A program made the position numbers and the translations under genes. Positions 1-7,183 of a DNA stretch of 8,119 bases are shown one piece after another. The notes under the pieces were generated by a model. The model ran no database searches, had not been told where the DNA came from, and saw nothing but the letters and a program-made list of their open reading frames with translations. The DNA lies in contig JAMOQA010000482.1 in assembly GCA_027064265.1 (NCBI GenBank), positions 1-8,119 on the forward strand. The letters run 5' to 3'. Each line of letters begins with the position of its first letter. Position 1 is the first letter of the stretch. The stretch comes from Acidobacteriota bacterium (GTDB taxonomy: Bacteria; Acidobacteriota; Polarisedimenticolia; J045).

Positions 1-279
1 CCGCCACGGAAGAAGGTCGAGGCGAACTTCACCCTCGGGCCCGCGCTGCCCGAGGACGAAGACCTGGGTCTCGCGCCCGGCAAGGAGGTCCCCCTCGCCG
101 GACGGGTGGCGGCCGGGGTGGCCCACTTGGAGGAGAAACTCGGTCCCTCCGGCTGGGCCTGGTTCCGCACCGGCAAGGGAGTGGCGGTCCTGCTCGGCGG
201 ATCGGCCCTCCTCGTCGCCGGGGTGATCGCGCTGGCCGAGGACGACAACGAAGTAATCGCAAGTCCATCAAAACCCTAG
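1..279 (+). CDS. C-terminal part of a putative envelope protein with a C-terminal membrane anchor (partial at 5' end)
   Basis: The frame is open from the first base to a TAG at 277-279, giving the last 92 residues of a protein whose start lies outside the window. The visible part begins with a short segment (KKVEANFTLGPALPEDED) that matches the end of the beta-sandwich domain of the next gene (EKVDMSLMLGPPQPEDTE). A charged linker follows, then one hydrophobic segment at about residues 60-78 (GVAVLLGGSALLVAGVIAL), then the acidic tail AEDDNEV and the final residues IASPSKP. By analogy with its neighbour it is probably exported and held by a C-terminal transmembrane helix, with the acidic tail beyond the membrane. 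No enzymatic motif is visible. The function is unknown. The paralogy with the 492-1184 gene is inferred from the shared KV..LGP..PED block and the DDN tail. Confidence 0.7.
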   Translation, partial: PPRKKVEANFTLGPALPEDEDLGLAPGKEVPLAGRVAAGVAHLEEKLGPSGWAWFRTGKGVAVLLGGSALLVAGVIALAEDDNEVIASPSKP

Positions 280-373
280 CGTTACGCAATCCGCCGGGCG
301 CCTGCCCCCCGCCCGGGGTCCGCGGCGCGCCTTCCCTGTCCGCCAGGATTCGCATTCTTCCGAACTCCCCCCC

Positions 374-402
374 TTGATCCCGGGGTAACCATGCATTACG
401 TT
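374..402 (+). promoter_or_regulatory. Candidate sigma70-type promoter for the 492-1184 gene
   Basis: TTGATC (374-379) and TACGTT (397-402) are 17 bp apart, matching the consensus boxes at 4/6 and 3/6 positions. Transcription would begin near 409 and leave a leader of about 80 nt. This is the least GC-rich part of the 212-bp gap between the two + strand genes. Apart from a weak 6-bp hairpin at 294-316, nothing else stands out in that gap. The match is moderate and could be chance. Confidence 0.3.
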
Positions 403-491
403 TAGCTCGTGGCCACCTTGCGCCGCGGGCATTCCGGGCGTGTCCGGGGAAGCGGGCACGAACCGGCCCGGGCAGGAAAAGGGGAGATGGG

Positions 492-1184
492 ATGCGTACG
501 AAGTTCGAGAGGGTGCGTCGCCTCGCGCTGATCCTCGTGATCGTCGGGCTGGTCCTCGGGCCCCAGACCACCTGGACCCTCGCCGCCGGAACGGCGGGCA
601 ACGTCGTCATCCGCGGAAAGGTCGGTTCCGCCGAGACCGGGGAGCCGATCGCCGGCGCCCGGGTGTACGCGGTCCACCTCGACACGAAGCAGGTCTTCAC
701 GTCGGCGCTCACGAACGCGAAGGGGGAGTACCAGATCACGGGCCTTCCGTTCGGGTACTACGACATCGCCGTCGAGACCACCGACGGGCTCTACCTGGCG
801 AACCGCGTGATCAATGCCCCCGCCGGGGAAAAGGTCGACATGTCCCTGATGCTGGGCCCGCCCCAGCCGGAGGACACCGAGTGGTGGTCCGCCGAACCGG
901 ACCGCCGGATCCCCGGGCTCGACCGGGTGCCCAGCGGTGTCGCCCGCATCGTCGAGGGACGGGTGCCGCTGGCCAAGGCGAAGGCCCTCGCCGAGGCGAC
1001 CGGAGCCGCCGGTGGTGCCGGGGCGGCGAGCGCCGGGGCCGCCGCGGCGGGTGGCGCCGCGGTGGCGGCGGGAACCGCTTCCTGGCTCGTGCCGGCCCTC
1101 GCTGCCGCCGGGATGGTCGGCCTGGCCGCGGTGGTCAACGACGACAACGACACCAGCGACTCCGAGGCCAGCGAGTTCGAGTGA
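492..1184 (+). CDS. Exported carboxypeptidase-regulatory-like domain protein with C-terminal membrane anchor
   Basis: This 230-residue protein starts at ATG 492, preceded by GGGGAG at 481-486 with 5-nt spacing. The N-terminus is a signal peptide: basic residues to R10, a hydrophobic core at about 11-23, and a possible cleavage site near LAA (30-32). Residues about 38-121 look like a carboxypeptidase-regulatory / CnaB-type beta-sandwich: the GEPIAGARVYA block (50-60), the NAKGEYQITGLPFGYYDIAV block (75-94) and the closing strand EKVDMSLML. Residues 122-165 form a Pro/charged linker with a WW pair at 131-132. From about 170 the chain is very rich in Ala and Gly and passes into a hydrophobic segment (198-215), followed by the acidic tail NDDNDTSDSEASEFE. 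Known members of this fold serve as structural or ligand-binding modules of surface proteins. No catalytic residues are visible. The upstream gene shares the domain end and the tail plan, so the two form a tandem pair. The role is unknown, perhaps envelope structure or export. Confidence 0.8.
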   Translation: MRTKFERVRRLALILVIVGLVLGPQTTWTLAAGTAGNVVIRGKVGSAETGEPIAGARVYAVHLDTKQVFTSALTNAKGEYQITGLPFGYYDIAVETTDGLYLANRVINAPAGEKVDMSLMLGPPQPEDTEWWSAEPDRRIPGLDRVPSGVARIVEGRVPLAKAKALAEATGAAGGAGAASAGAAAAGGAAVAAGTASWLVPALAAAGMVGLAAVVNDDNDTSDSEASEFE

Positions 1185-1200
1185 TCTGTCCCCCGGCATG

Positions 1201-1240
1201 AAACGCCGCGAGGCGGGCCGGCGGCCCGCCTCGTTCGTTT
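1201..1240 (+). terminator. Intrinsic terminator between convergent genes, possibly bidirectional
   Basis: A perfect 10-bp inverted repeat, GAGGCGGGCC (1210-1219) and GGCCCGCCTC (1223-1232), has a 3-nt loop. The outer arms AAACG (1201-1205) and CGTTT (1236-1240) also pair across a small internal loop. The T-rich side is short (GTTCGTTT). It lies 16 bp after the stop of the + strand gene and about 35 bp beyond the stop of the - strand gene, so it can serve both. Confidence 0.65.
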
Positions 1241-1276
1241 CCCGCCCCGGGTCTCCCGGGCACCGGGCCGACGGGA

Positions 1277-1528
1277 TCAGGTACCCCACATCTCCCGCCA
1301 GCGGGTCTTCTCCTGGCGCCGACGCACGTCCCGCCGGTCGAGCTGGTTCCAGAGCTGGTCGACCTCTCCCCGGCCGGCCTCGGCACACCCGGGGCACAGG
1401 GGAAAGGGCGCCATCTCGTCCACCTCGACGACCGTCTCCACCCCGGCCCGGTCACAGGTCACGCAGTAGTAGCGGCCCCGCGCGGGGCACCGCTCGCCCG
1501 GTTTCCAGGTATCCTGCTGCGCCAGCAC
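1277..1528 (-). CDS. Small zinc-ribbon protein of unknown function
   Basis: The proposed product has 83 residues and starts at a GTG (1526-1528). That start is chosen because GAGGAGG (1537-1543) lies 8 nt upstream; the frame remains open further upstream to 1627, overlapping the end of lon, but nothing there supports a start. Cys22-x2-Cys25 (YYCVTC) and Cys45-x2-Cys48 (PLCPGC) are spaced like the two knuckles of a zinc ribbon, and Cys14 is an extra cysteine just before the first knuckle. The pattern GRYYCVTC ... FPLCPGC is typical of small stand-alone zinc-ribbon proteins. The C-terminal half (53-83) is charged and probably helical, rich in Arg, Gln and Trp (W60, W77, W81), which suggests a nucleic-acid or protein contact. 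No signal peptide is seen, so it should be cytosolic. The gene lies 76 bp downstream of lon on the same strand without an obvious terminator between, so it may be cotranscribed. A specific function cannot be given. Confidence 0.65.
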   Translation of the reverse strand: MLAQQDTWKPGERCPARGRYYCVTCDRAGVETVVEVDEMAPFPLCPGCAEAGRGEVDQLWNQLDRRDVRRRQEKTRWREMWGT

Positions 1529-1536
1529 GTGTCGGT

Positions 1537-1543
1537 CCTCCTC
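1537..1543 (-). promoter_or_regulatory. Shine-Dalgarno that fixes the zinc-ribbon start
   Basis: GAGGAGG on the - strand lies 8 nt before the GTG at 1528. It is the best ribosome-binding site in the region and favours this start over the longer frame that runs into lon. Confidence 0.6.
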
Positions 1544-1604
1544 GGATCGGGCCAGCTCCGGCCCCGGGAAAGGATCCCCATGGTGCCCCCGGACGGCCGC
1601 CGGA

Positions 1605-4082
1605 TCAAGCGCTCCCGCGGGGGCCACCCTTCCGCGCCCTCGCCTTCTTCTTCGCCGCCTTCCTCGCGGTCTTCCGGGCCGACTTCCGCGAGCCGCGTTT
1701 CCCCCCGGCGACCCGGATCCCCAGGGCTTCCTCGATCACCTCGGCCAGGTCCTCGACGAAGACGAACTCCAGTGTCTCCCGCAGCTCCGGCTGGATGTCC
1801 TCGAGGTCCTTCTCGTTGTGCCGGGGCAGGATCACCCGGCGAATTCCCGCCCGGCGCGCGGCGAGGACCTTCTCCTTGATGCCACCGACCGGCAGCACCT
1901 TCCCCCGCAGGGTGATCTCGCCGCTCATCGCCAGCATCGGCCGAACTTCCTTGCCGGTGAGCAGCGAGAGGAGGCTGACGACGATGGTCACCCCGGCGGA
2001 GGGACCGTCCTTGGGAATCGCCCCGGCCGGCACGTGGACGTGGATGTCCGAGGTCTCGAACACGGAGGGATCGATCCCGAACTCCTCGGCGTGGGAGCGG
2101 ATCCAGGAAAGGGCCGCCTGGGCGGATTCCTTCATCACTTCGCCGAGCCGGCCGGTGATGATCAGCTTCCCCTTCCCCGGCATCCGGGTCGACTCGATGA
2201 ACAGGATGTCGCCACCGGCCTGGGTCCAGGCGAGGCCGATCGCGACGCCGGGGCGGTCGGCTCGCTCCGCGACCTCGCGCCAGTACTTCGCCGGCCCCAG
2301 GTAGCCGGGCACGTCGTCGGCGTCGACCCGGATCGAACCCTCCTTCTCTCCCTCCTCGACCAGCTTGCGGGCGATCTTGCGCAGCAGGCTCGCGATTTCC
2401 CGCTCCAGGTTGCGTACGCCGGCCTCGCGGGTGTACTCGCCGATGATCCGCCGGATCGCGGCCTCGGTGATCTCCACCCCCGCGTCCTCGAGGCCGTTTT
2501 CCCTCATCTGTCGCGGGATCAGGTGTCGGCGGGCGATCTCGACCTTCTCCTCCTCGGTGTACCCGGGAAGGGAGAGAACCTCCATCCGGTCCCGCAGGGC
2601 CGGTGGAATCGTGTCGAGGACGTTCGCCGTGCAGATGAAGAAGACCTGGCTCAGGTCGAACGGCACCTCGAGGTAGTGATCGGAGAACTGGGAGTTCTGC
2701 TCCGGGTCGAGGACCTCGAGCAGCGCGCTCGCCGGGTCGCCCCGGAAGTCGGCACCCAGCTTGTCGACCTCGTCGAGGACGAAGACCGGGTTCTTCGTCC
2801 CGGCGCGTTTCAGGCCCTGGATGATCCGGCCCGGCAGGGCGCCGACGTACGTCCGCCGGTGACCGCGGATCTCCGCTTCGTCCCGGACGCCCCCGAGGGA
2901 GACCCGGACGAACTTCCGCCCCATCGCCCGGGCGATCGAGCGGCCGAGGGAGGTCTTGCCGGTACCGGGAGGGCCGACGAAGCAGAGGATCGGGCCCTTG
3001 AGGTCCGGCTTCCGCTTGCGCACCGCCAGGTACTCGAGGATCCGGTCCTTGACCTTCTCGAGGTCGTAGTGTTCCTCGTCGAGGATCTCCCTGGTCCGGG
3101 CCAGGTCGATCTTGTCCTCGGTGGCCTTCGACCACGGCAGGCTGGTCAACCAGTCGAGGTAGGTCCGAGAGACCGTGTACTCGGCGGAGGCGGGGGACAT
3201 GCCCGCGAGACGGTCGACCTCCCGCTCGGCGATCTCCCGGACCTCGGGGGGCATGCCGGCCTCCTCGATCTTCCTGCGGAACTCCTCGACCTCCCGCATG
3301 CGGTCGTCCCCCTCCCCGAGCTCCTTCTGGATCGCCTTCATCTGCTCGCGGAGGTAGAACTGCCGCTGGGTCTTGCCGACCTCGTCCATCACCTTGGACT
3401 GGATCTGGGAACCGAGCTCGGTGACCTGGATCTCCCGGACCACCCGGTACGTGATCTTCTCCAGCCGCTCCCTGAGGGACGCGATCGGCAGGAGCTCCAT
3501 CTTGTCCCGCACGGGGATCGGCAGGACCGAGGCGACCAGGTCGGCGAGGCGAGCCGGGTCATCCTCCGGAAGATGGAGTTCCGCCATGTCCCCGGACAGG
3601 TTCGGGTGGATCTCGACCAGCTTCCGGAACTGGATCGCCAGGTTGCGGGCCAGCGCCTCGACCTCGAGCCCTTCCTCCTCGATCTCCGGAATCCGGAGGA
3701 ACTCCGCCGCCAGGTACGGCTCCTGCTGGACGAAGCGAACGACCTGGAGCCGGTCGAGTCCCTGGATGATCAGGTTGATGTTGCCGCCGCCCACCCGGAT
3801 CGCCTTCAGGATCCGGGCCAGGGTGCCGTGCTCGTACAGGTCCTCCGGCCCGGGATCGTCGACGGTGGCGTCCTTCTGGCTGACGACGGCGATCGGCAGG
3901 TCCTCCTCGAGGGCCTGCTCGATCAGGGCAAGCGTCTTCTGGCGGCCGACCGAGATCGGCATCACCGCGTGCGGGAAGAGCACGCTGTTCCGCAGGGGAA
4001 GGACGCCGAAGGTCTCGGCCGCGGCCGCCGTCGCGGCCGTCCCATGTTCCGTCCCGGGTTCCTGCTTCGCCTTGCGCGCCAT
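1605..4082 (-). CDS. lon: ATP-dependent Lon protease (endopeptidase La) with a basic C-terminal extension
   Basis: The product is an 825-residue LonA-type protease, a cytosolic hexameric AAA+ machine that degrades misfolded and regulatory proteins. The start is the ATG at 4080-4082, with GGGGAG 6 nt upstream. The N-terminal LON substrate-binding domain begins around LPLRNSVLFPHAV (28-40) and leads through a coiled-coil region (about 230-310) to the AAA+ module. Walker A is GPPGTGKT (370-377), Walker B is VFVLDEVD (433-440), and the sensor region is near TANVLD (485-490). The S16 protease domain has the catalytic Ser695 in KDGPSAG and the catalytic Lys738 in GGIKEK, 43 residues apart as in E. 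coli Lon (S679/K722). All key residues are present, so the enzyme should be active. Unusually, residues 791-825 form a Lys/Arg/Ala tail with 15 basic and no acidic residues; E. coli Lon (784 residues) has no such tail. The gene follows hsp20 by 119 bp and precedes a zinc-ribbon gene. Confidence 0.97.
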   Translation of the reverse strand: MARKAKQEPGTEHGTAATAAAAETFGVLPLRNSVLFPHAVMPISVGRQKTLALIEQALEEDLPIAVVSQKDATVDDPGPEDLYEHGTLARILKAIRVGGGNINLIIQGLDRLQVVRFVQQEPYLAAEFLRIPEIEEEGLEVEALARNLAIQFRKLVEIHPNLSGDMAELHLPEDDPARLADLVASVLPIPVRDKMELLPIASLRERLEKITYRVVREIQVTELGSQIQSKVMDEVGKTQRQFYLREQMKAIQKELGEGDDRMREVEEFRRKIEEAGMPPEVREIAEREVDRLAGMSPASAEYTVSRTYLDWLTSLPWSKATEDKIDLARTREILDEEHYDLEKVKDRILEYLAVRKRKPDLKGPILCFVGPPGTGKTSLGRSIARAMGRKFVRVSLGGVRDEAEIRGHRRTYVGALPGRIIQGLKRAGTKNPVFVLDEVDKLGADFRGDPASALLEVLDPEQNSQFSDHYLEVPFDLSQVFFICTANVLDTIPPALRDRMEVLSLPGYTEEEKVEIARRHLIPRQMRENGLEDAGVEITEAAIRRIIGEYTREAGVRNLEREIASLLRKIARKLVEEGEKEGSIRVDADDVPGYLGPAKYWREVAERADRPGVAIGLAWTQAGGDILFIESTRMPGKGKLIITGRLGEVMKESAQAALSWIRSHAEEFGIDPSVFETSDIHVHVPAGAIPKDGPSAGVTIVVSLLSLLTGKEVRPMLAMSGEITLRGKVLPVGGIKEKVLAARRAGIRRVILPRHNEKDLEDIQPELRETLEFVFVEDLAEVIEEALGIRVAGGKRGSRKSARKTARKAAKKKARARKGGPRGSA

Positions 4083-4094
4083 CGTCGGCTCCCC

Positions 4095-4112
4095 GCCGCC
4101 TCCAGGGGCGGC
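4095..4112 (-). other. Hairpin immediately upstream of the lon Shine-Dalgarno
   Basis: GCCGCC and GGCGGC form a 6-bp stem with a 6-nt loop. The stem ends directly against the lon ribosome-binding site GGGGAG (4089-4094). It could influence ribosome access, but in DNA this GC-rich such a stem can occur by chance. Confidence 0.3.
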
Positions 4113-4126
4113 TCCATCGAATCGAA

Positions 4127-4151
4127 GGGGCGGGAGACGTCCTCCCGCCCC
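4127..4151 (-). terminator. Hairpin between hsp20 and lon, weak terminator or attenuator
   Basis: A perfect 10-bp inverted repeat (GGGGCGGGAG / CTCCCGCCCC) has a 5-nt loop. On the - strand it is followed by TTCGATTCGAT rather than a true T run. It lies about 50 bp after the hsp20 stop and 44 bp before the lon start. That leaves little room for a separate lon promoter, so partial termination or attenuation is as likely as complete termination. Confidence 0.4.
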
Positions 4152-4201
4152 GCGAGGCAAGTCCGCCAGGCGTCCCGGCCGTCCGGCACGGAGCGACCCC
4201 T

Positions 4202-4648
4202 TCAGGACCTGATCTCGATCTTCCGCGGCCGGGCCTCCTCGGCCTTGGGCAGGATCACGCGGAGGACGCCATCATGGTACTCCGCCGTGATCCGCGACAC
4301 GTCCACCGAGGCCGGCAGGGCGAACGTCCGGGTGAACTTCCCGTAGGCCCGCTCCGTGCGGTAGACCGTGCTGTCCTGGTACTCCTCCGGCGGCTTGCGC
4401 TCGCCGCTCAGGGTGAGGGTGCGATTCTCCACCGAGATGTCGATGTCGTCCCGGCTCACCCCGGGCAGGTCCGCCACCAGCACGAGGTCGTCACCGTGCT
4501 CGATGATGTCCACCGGCGGCGCCCACAGCCCCGCCGTGGTGCTGGTGGAGGTTCCCTCGACGCTCTCGAAGGCGTCCCGGAGCAGCCGGGCCATCTCGTC
4601 CTGCATCCGCGCCAGGTTGCGCAGCGGCTCCAGTCCCACGAACGCCAT
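4202..4648 (-). CDS. hsp20: Small heat-shock protein, Hsp20 / alpha-crystallin family
   Basis: The product has 148 residues, a normal length for bacterial Hsp20. The start ATG (4646-4648) follows a near-perfect Shine-Dalgarno, AAGGAGGTGG (4652-4661), so the longer open frame upstream is rejected. The N-terminal arm (1-40) contains the amphipathic stretch typical of the family (LARMQDEMARLLRDAFES). The alpha-crystallin domain runs from WAPPVDIIE (42-50) through VADLPGVSRDDIDISV (58-73) to the hallmark GVLRVILPK (127-135). The C-terminal IEI (144-146) is the I-x-I motif that docks into a neighbouring subunit during oligomer assembly. The protein is an ATP-independent holdase that binds unfolding proteins in the cytosol. 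Its position 119 bp upstream of lon and 120 bp downstream of an EF-G gene suggests a stress-related cluster. It probably has its own promoter at 4737-4765, and its leader may fold. Confidence 0.96.
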   Translation of the reverse strand: MAFVGLEPLRNLARMQDEMARLLRDAFESVEGTSTSTTAGLWAPPVDIIEHGDDLVLVADLPGVSRDDIDISVENRTLTLSGERKPPEEYQDSTVYRTERAYGKFTRTFALPASVDVSRITAEYHDGVLRVILPKAEEARPRKIEIRS

Positions 4649-4651
4649 GGT

Positions 4652-4661
4652 CCACCTCCTT
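4652..4661 (-). promoter_or_regulatory. Near-perfect Shine-Dalgarno of hsp20
   Basis: AAGGAGGTGG on the - strand, with its core 5-6 nt before the ATG, is complementary to the end of 16S rRNA over most of its length. It decides the hsp20 start and implies a high initiation rate. Confidence 0.85.
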
Positions 4662-4733
4662 GCCGGGATTCCCCCGCGGGACCCGCCCGCGGGGCGGGCT
4701 CGGCCGCTCCGAGAACCCCCGGCGGCCGGCAGG
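4658..4733 (-). promoter_or_regulatory. Foldable 5' leader of hsp20, possible RNA thermometer
   Basis: On the - strand, CCTGCCGG (4733-4726) can pair with CCGGCAAGG (4666-4658) apart from one bulged A, covering the AAGG of the ribosome-binding site. Between them, CCCGCCC (4682-4688) and GGGCGGG (4692-4698) form a 7-bp hairpin with a 3-nt loop, and a 5-bp hairpin spans 4699-4713. Leaders that mask the Shine-Dalgarno are known for hsp20 genes (ROSE and fourU types), but no such consensus is present here. The start predicted from the promoter (about 4730) would trim the outer arm, which weakens the idea. Confidence 0.25.
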
Positions 4734-4736
4734 CGT

Positions 4737-4765
4737 TTCCTAAGATGCGCGGCGGGAGGCGTCAA
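4737..4765 (-). promoter_or_regulatory. Candidate promoter for hsp20
   Basis: TTGACG (4765-4760, 5/6 to consensus) and TAGGAA (4742-4737, 3/6) are 17 bp apart. The -35 box lies just outside the EF-G stop codon. A CTTGAC...GCATCT reading resembles the heat-shock sigma32 pattern, but the boxes are too close (about 9-10 bp) for the known spacing. A start near 4730 would give a leader of about 80 nt. Confidence 0.4.
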
Positions 4766-4768
4766 GGA

Positions 4769-6856
<2,088 letters not shown>

Positions 6857-6917
6857 GTCCGCCTTCCCCGGGGGCACCCGCCCCCTCCCCGCGGCCGCCG
6901 TGGACCGCGATCCCTGC

Positions 6918-6946
6918 ACGGTACCAGCCGCCCCACGGCCGCTCAA
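6918..6946 (-). promoter_or_regulatory. Candidate promoter for the EF-G gene
   Basis: TTGAGC (6946-6941, 4/6) and TACCGT (6923-6918, 3/6) are 17 bp apart, and the -10 box is preceded by TGG, an extended -10 element. It lies between the upstream terminator and the EF-G start and predicts a start near 6911 with a 55-nt leader. The match is moderate. If it is false, EF-G expression must come from read-through of the upstream terminator. Confidence 0.35.
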
Positions 6947-6960
6947 CACGGGACCGGGGG

Positions 6961-6995
6961 AAAAGAGATCCCCCGCGGCCGGAGCCGCGGGGGAT
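6961..6995 (-). terminator. Strong rho-independent terminator upstream of EF-G
   Basis: On the - strand a perfect 12-bp stem, ATCCCCCGCGGC / GCCGCGGGGGAT (positions 6968-6979 and 6984-6995), closes a 4-nt loop and is followed by CTCTTTT. It is the best terminator in the window. It ends about 100 bp before the EF-G start, so it terminates the transcript from the 7155-7183 promoter and any read-through from the NuoG-like gene. Confidence 0.8.
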
Positions 6996-7148
6996 GGCCT
7001 TTCTGGCTTGGAGAACCTGCTGATCCGGATCCGGTCCGGCGGGCCGTTCCCCACCCGTTCTTTGCTGACCCGCGCGGTTTCCCGGCATCCGGGCCCACGA
7101 GCCAGGTTCTCCGCTTGCGCCGGGAGCGCCTAGACGGCCCTCCCTTGC
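6961..7148 (-). ncRNA. Candidate structured RNA of about 180 nt, small RNA or attenuated leader of EF-G
   Basis: This 300-bp gap contains a complete transcription unit: a strong promoter (7155-7183), a predicted start at G7148 and a strong terminator ending at the T run 6961-6964. Three long-range helices nest inside one another: GGGAGGGCC (7144-7136) with GGCCATCCC (6999-6991), 8 of 9 pairs; GGAGAACCTG (7112-7103) with CAGGTTCTCC (7019-7010), a perfect 10 bp; and GTGGGCC (7098-7092) with GGCCCGC (7045-7039), 7 pairs with one G-U. Between the first two helices lies a bubble of 23 nt on the 5' side and 10 nt on the 3' side. The result is a rod with a large internal bubble, an outline reminiscent of 6S RNA, but no conserved 6S sequence could be confirmed. 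No good small open frame fills it. It is not a tRNA, tmRNA, RNase P or SRP RNA by their signature sequences. It could equally be a regulatory leader of EF-G, because the outer helix overlaps the terminator stem. Confidence 0.45.
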
Positions 7149-7154
7149 GAACTA

Positions 7155-7183
7155 ATTATTCAGGATTCGTTGTCCCCTGTCAA
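7155..7183 (-). promoter_or_regulatory. Near-consensus sigma70 promoter inside the 3' end of the NuoG-like gene
   Basis: TTGACA (7183-7178, 6/6) and AATAAT (7160-7155, 5/6) are exactly 17 bp apart. It is the best promoter match in the window and the only AT-rich island in a GC-rich region. It overlaps the last codons and the stop of the upstream gene and fires towards the EF-G gene, with a predicted start at 7148. Confidence 0.7.

Noticed and set aside
294..316. Hairpin CCGGGC/GCCCGG after the first gene as a terminator
   Set aside because: It has only 6 bp, an 11-nt C-rich loop and no T run. In DNA of this composition it is likely chance.
402..1397. Long frame on the - strand opposite the 492-1184 gene
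   Set aside because: It is a shadow frame rich in Gly and Arg with no ribosome-binding site. The + strand gene has a signal peptide, a domain and a Shine-Dalgarno.
1818..4346. Very long open frame (842 codons) on the + strand opposite lon
   Set aside because: It is the antisense of lon and part of hsp20. Its composition (Asp/Leu/Arg/Gly-rich with no motifs) is that expected from the reverse of a GC-rich gene, while lon has all catalytic motifs.
4649..4765. N-terminal extension of Hsp20 to 4765
   Set aside because: The Shine-Dalgarno AAGGAGGTGG points to the ATG at 4648, and the extra residues are low-complexity Arg/Gly/Pro.
6857..7054. N-terminal extension of EF-G from a GTG at 7054
   Set aside because: The extra 66 residues run through the terminator hairpin, have no EF-G similarity and lack a ribosome-binding site. 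The ATG at 6856 has one and matches the family start.
7003..7150. tRNA, SRP RNA or tmRNA in the gap upstream of EF-G
   Set aside because: No GTTCRANYC T-arm with a matching acceptor stem, no GGAAGGAAGCAGC-type SRP loop and no tmRNA ends were found on either strand.
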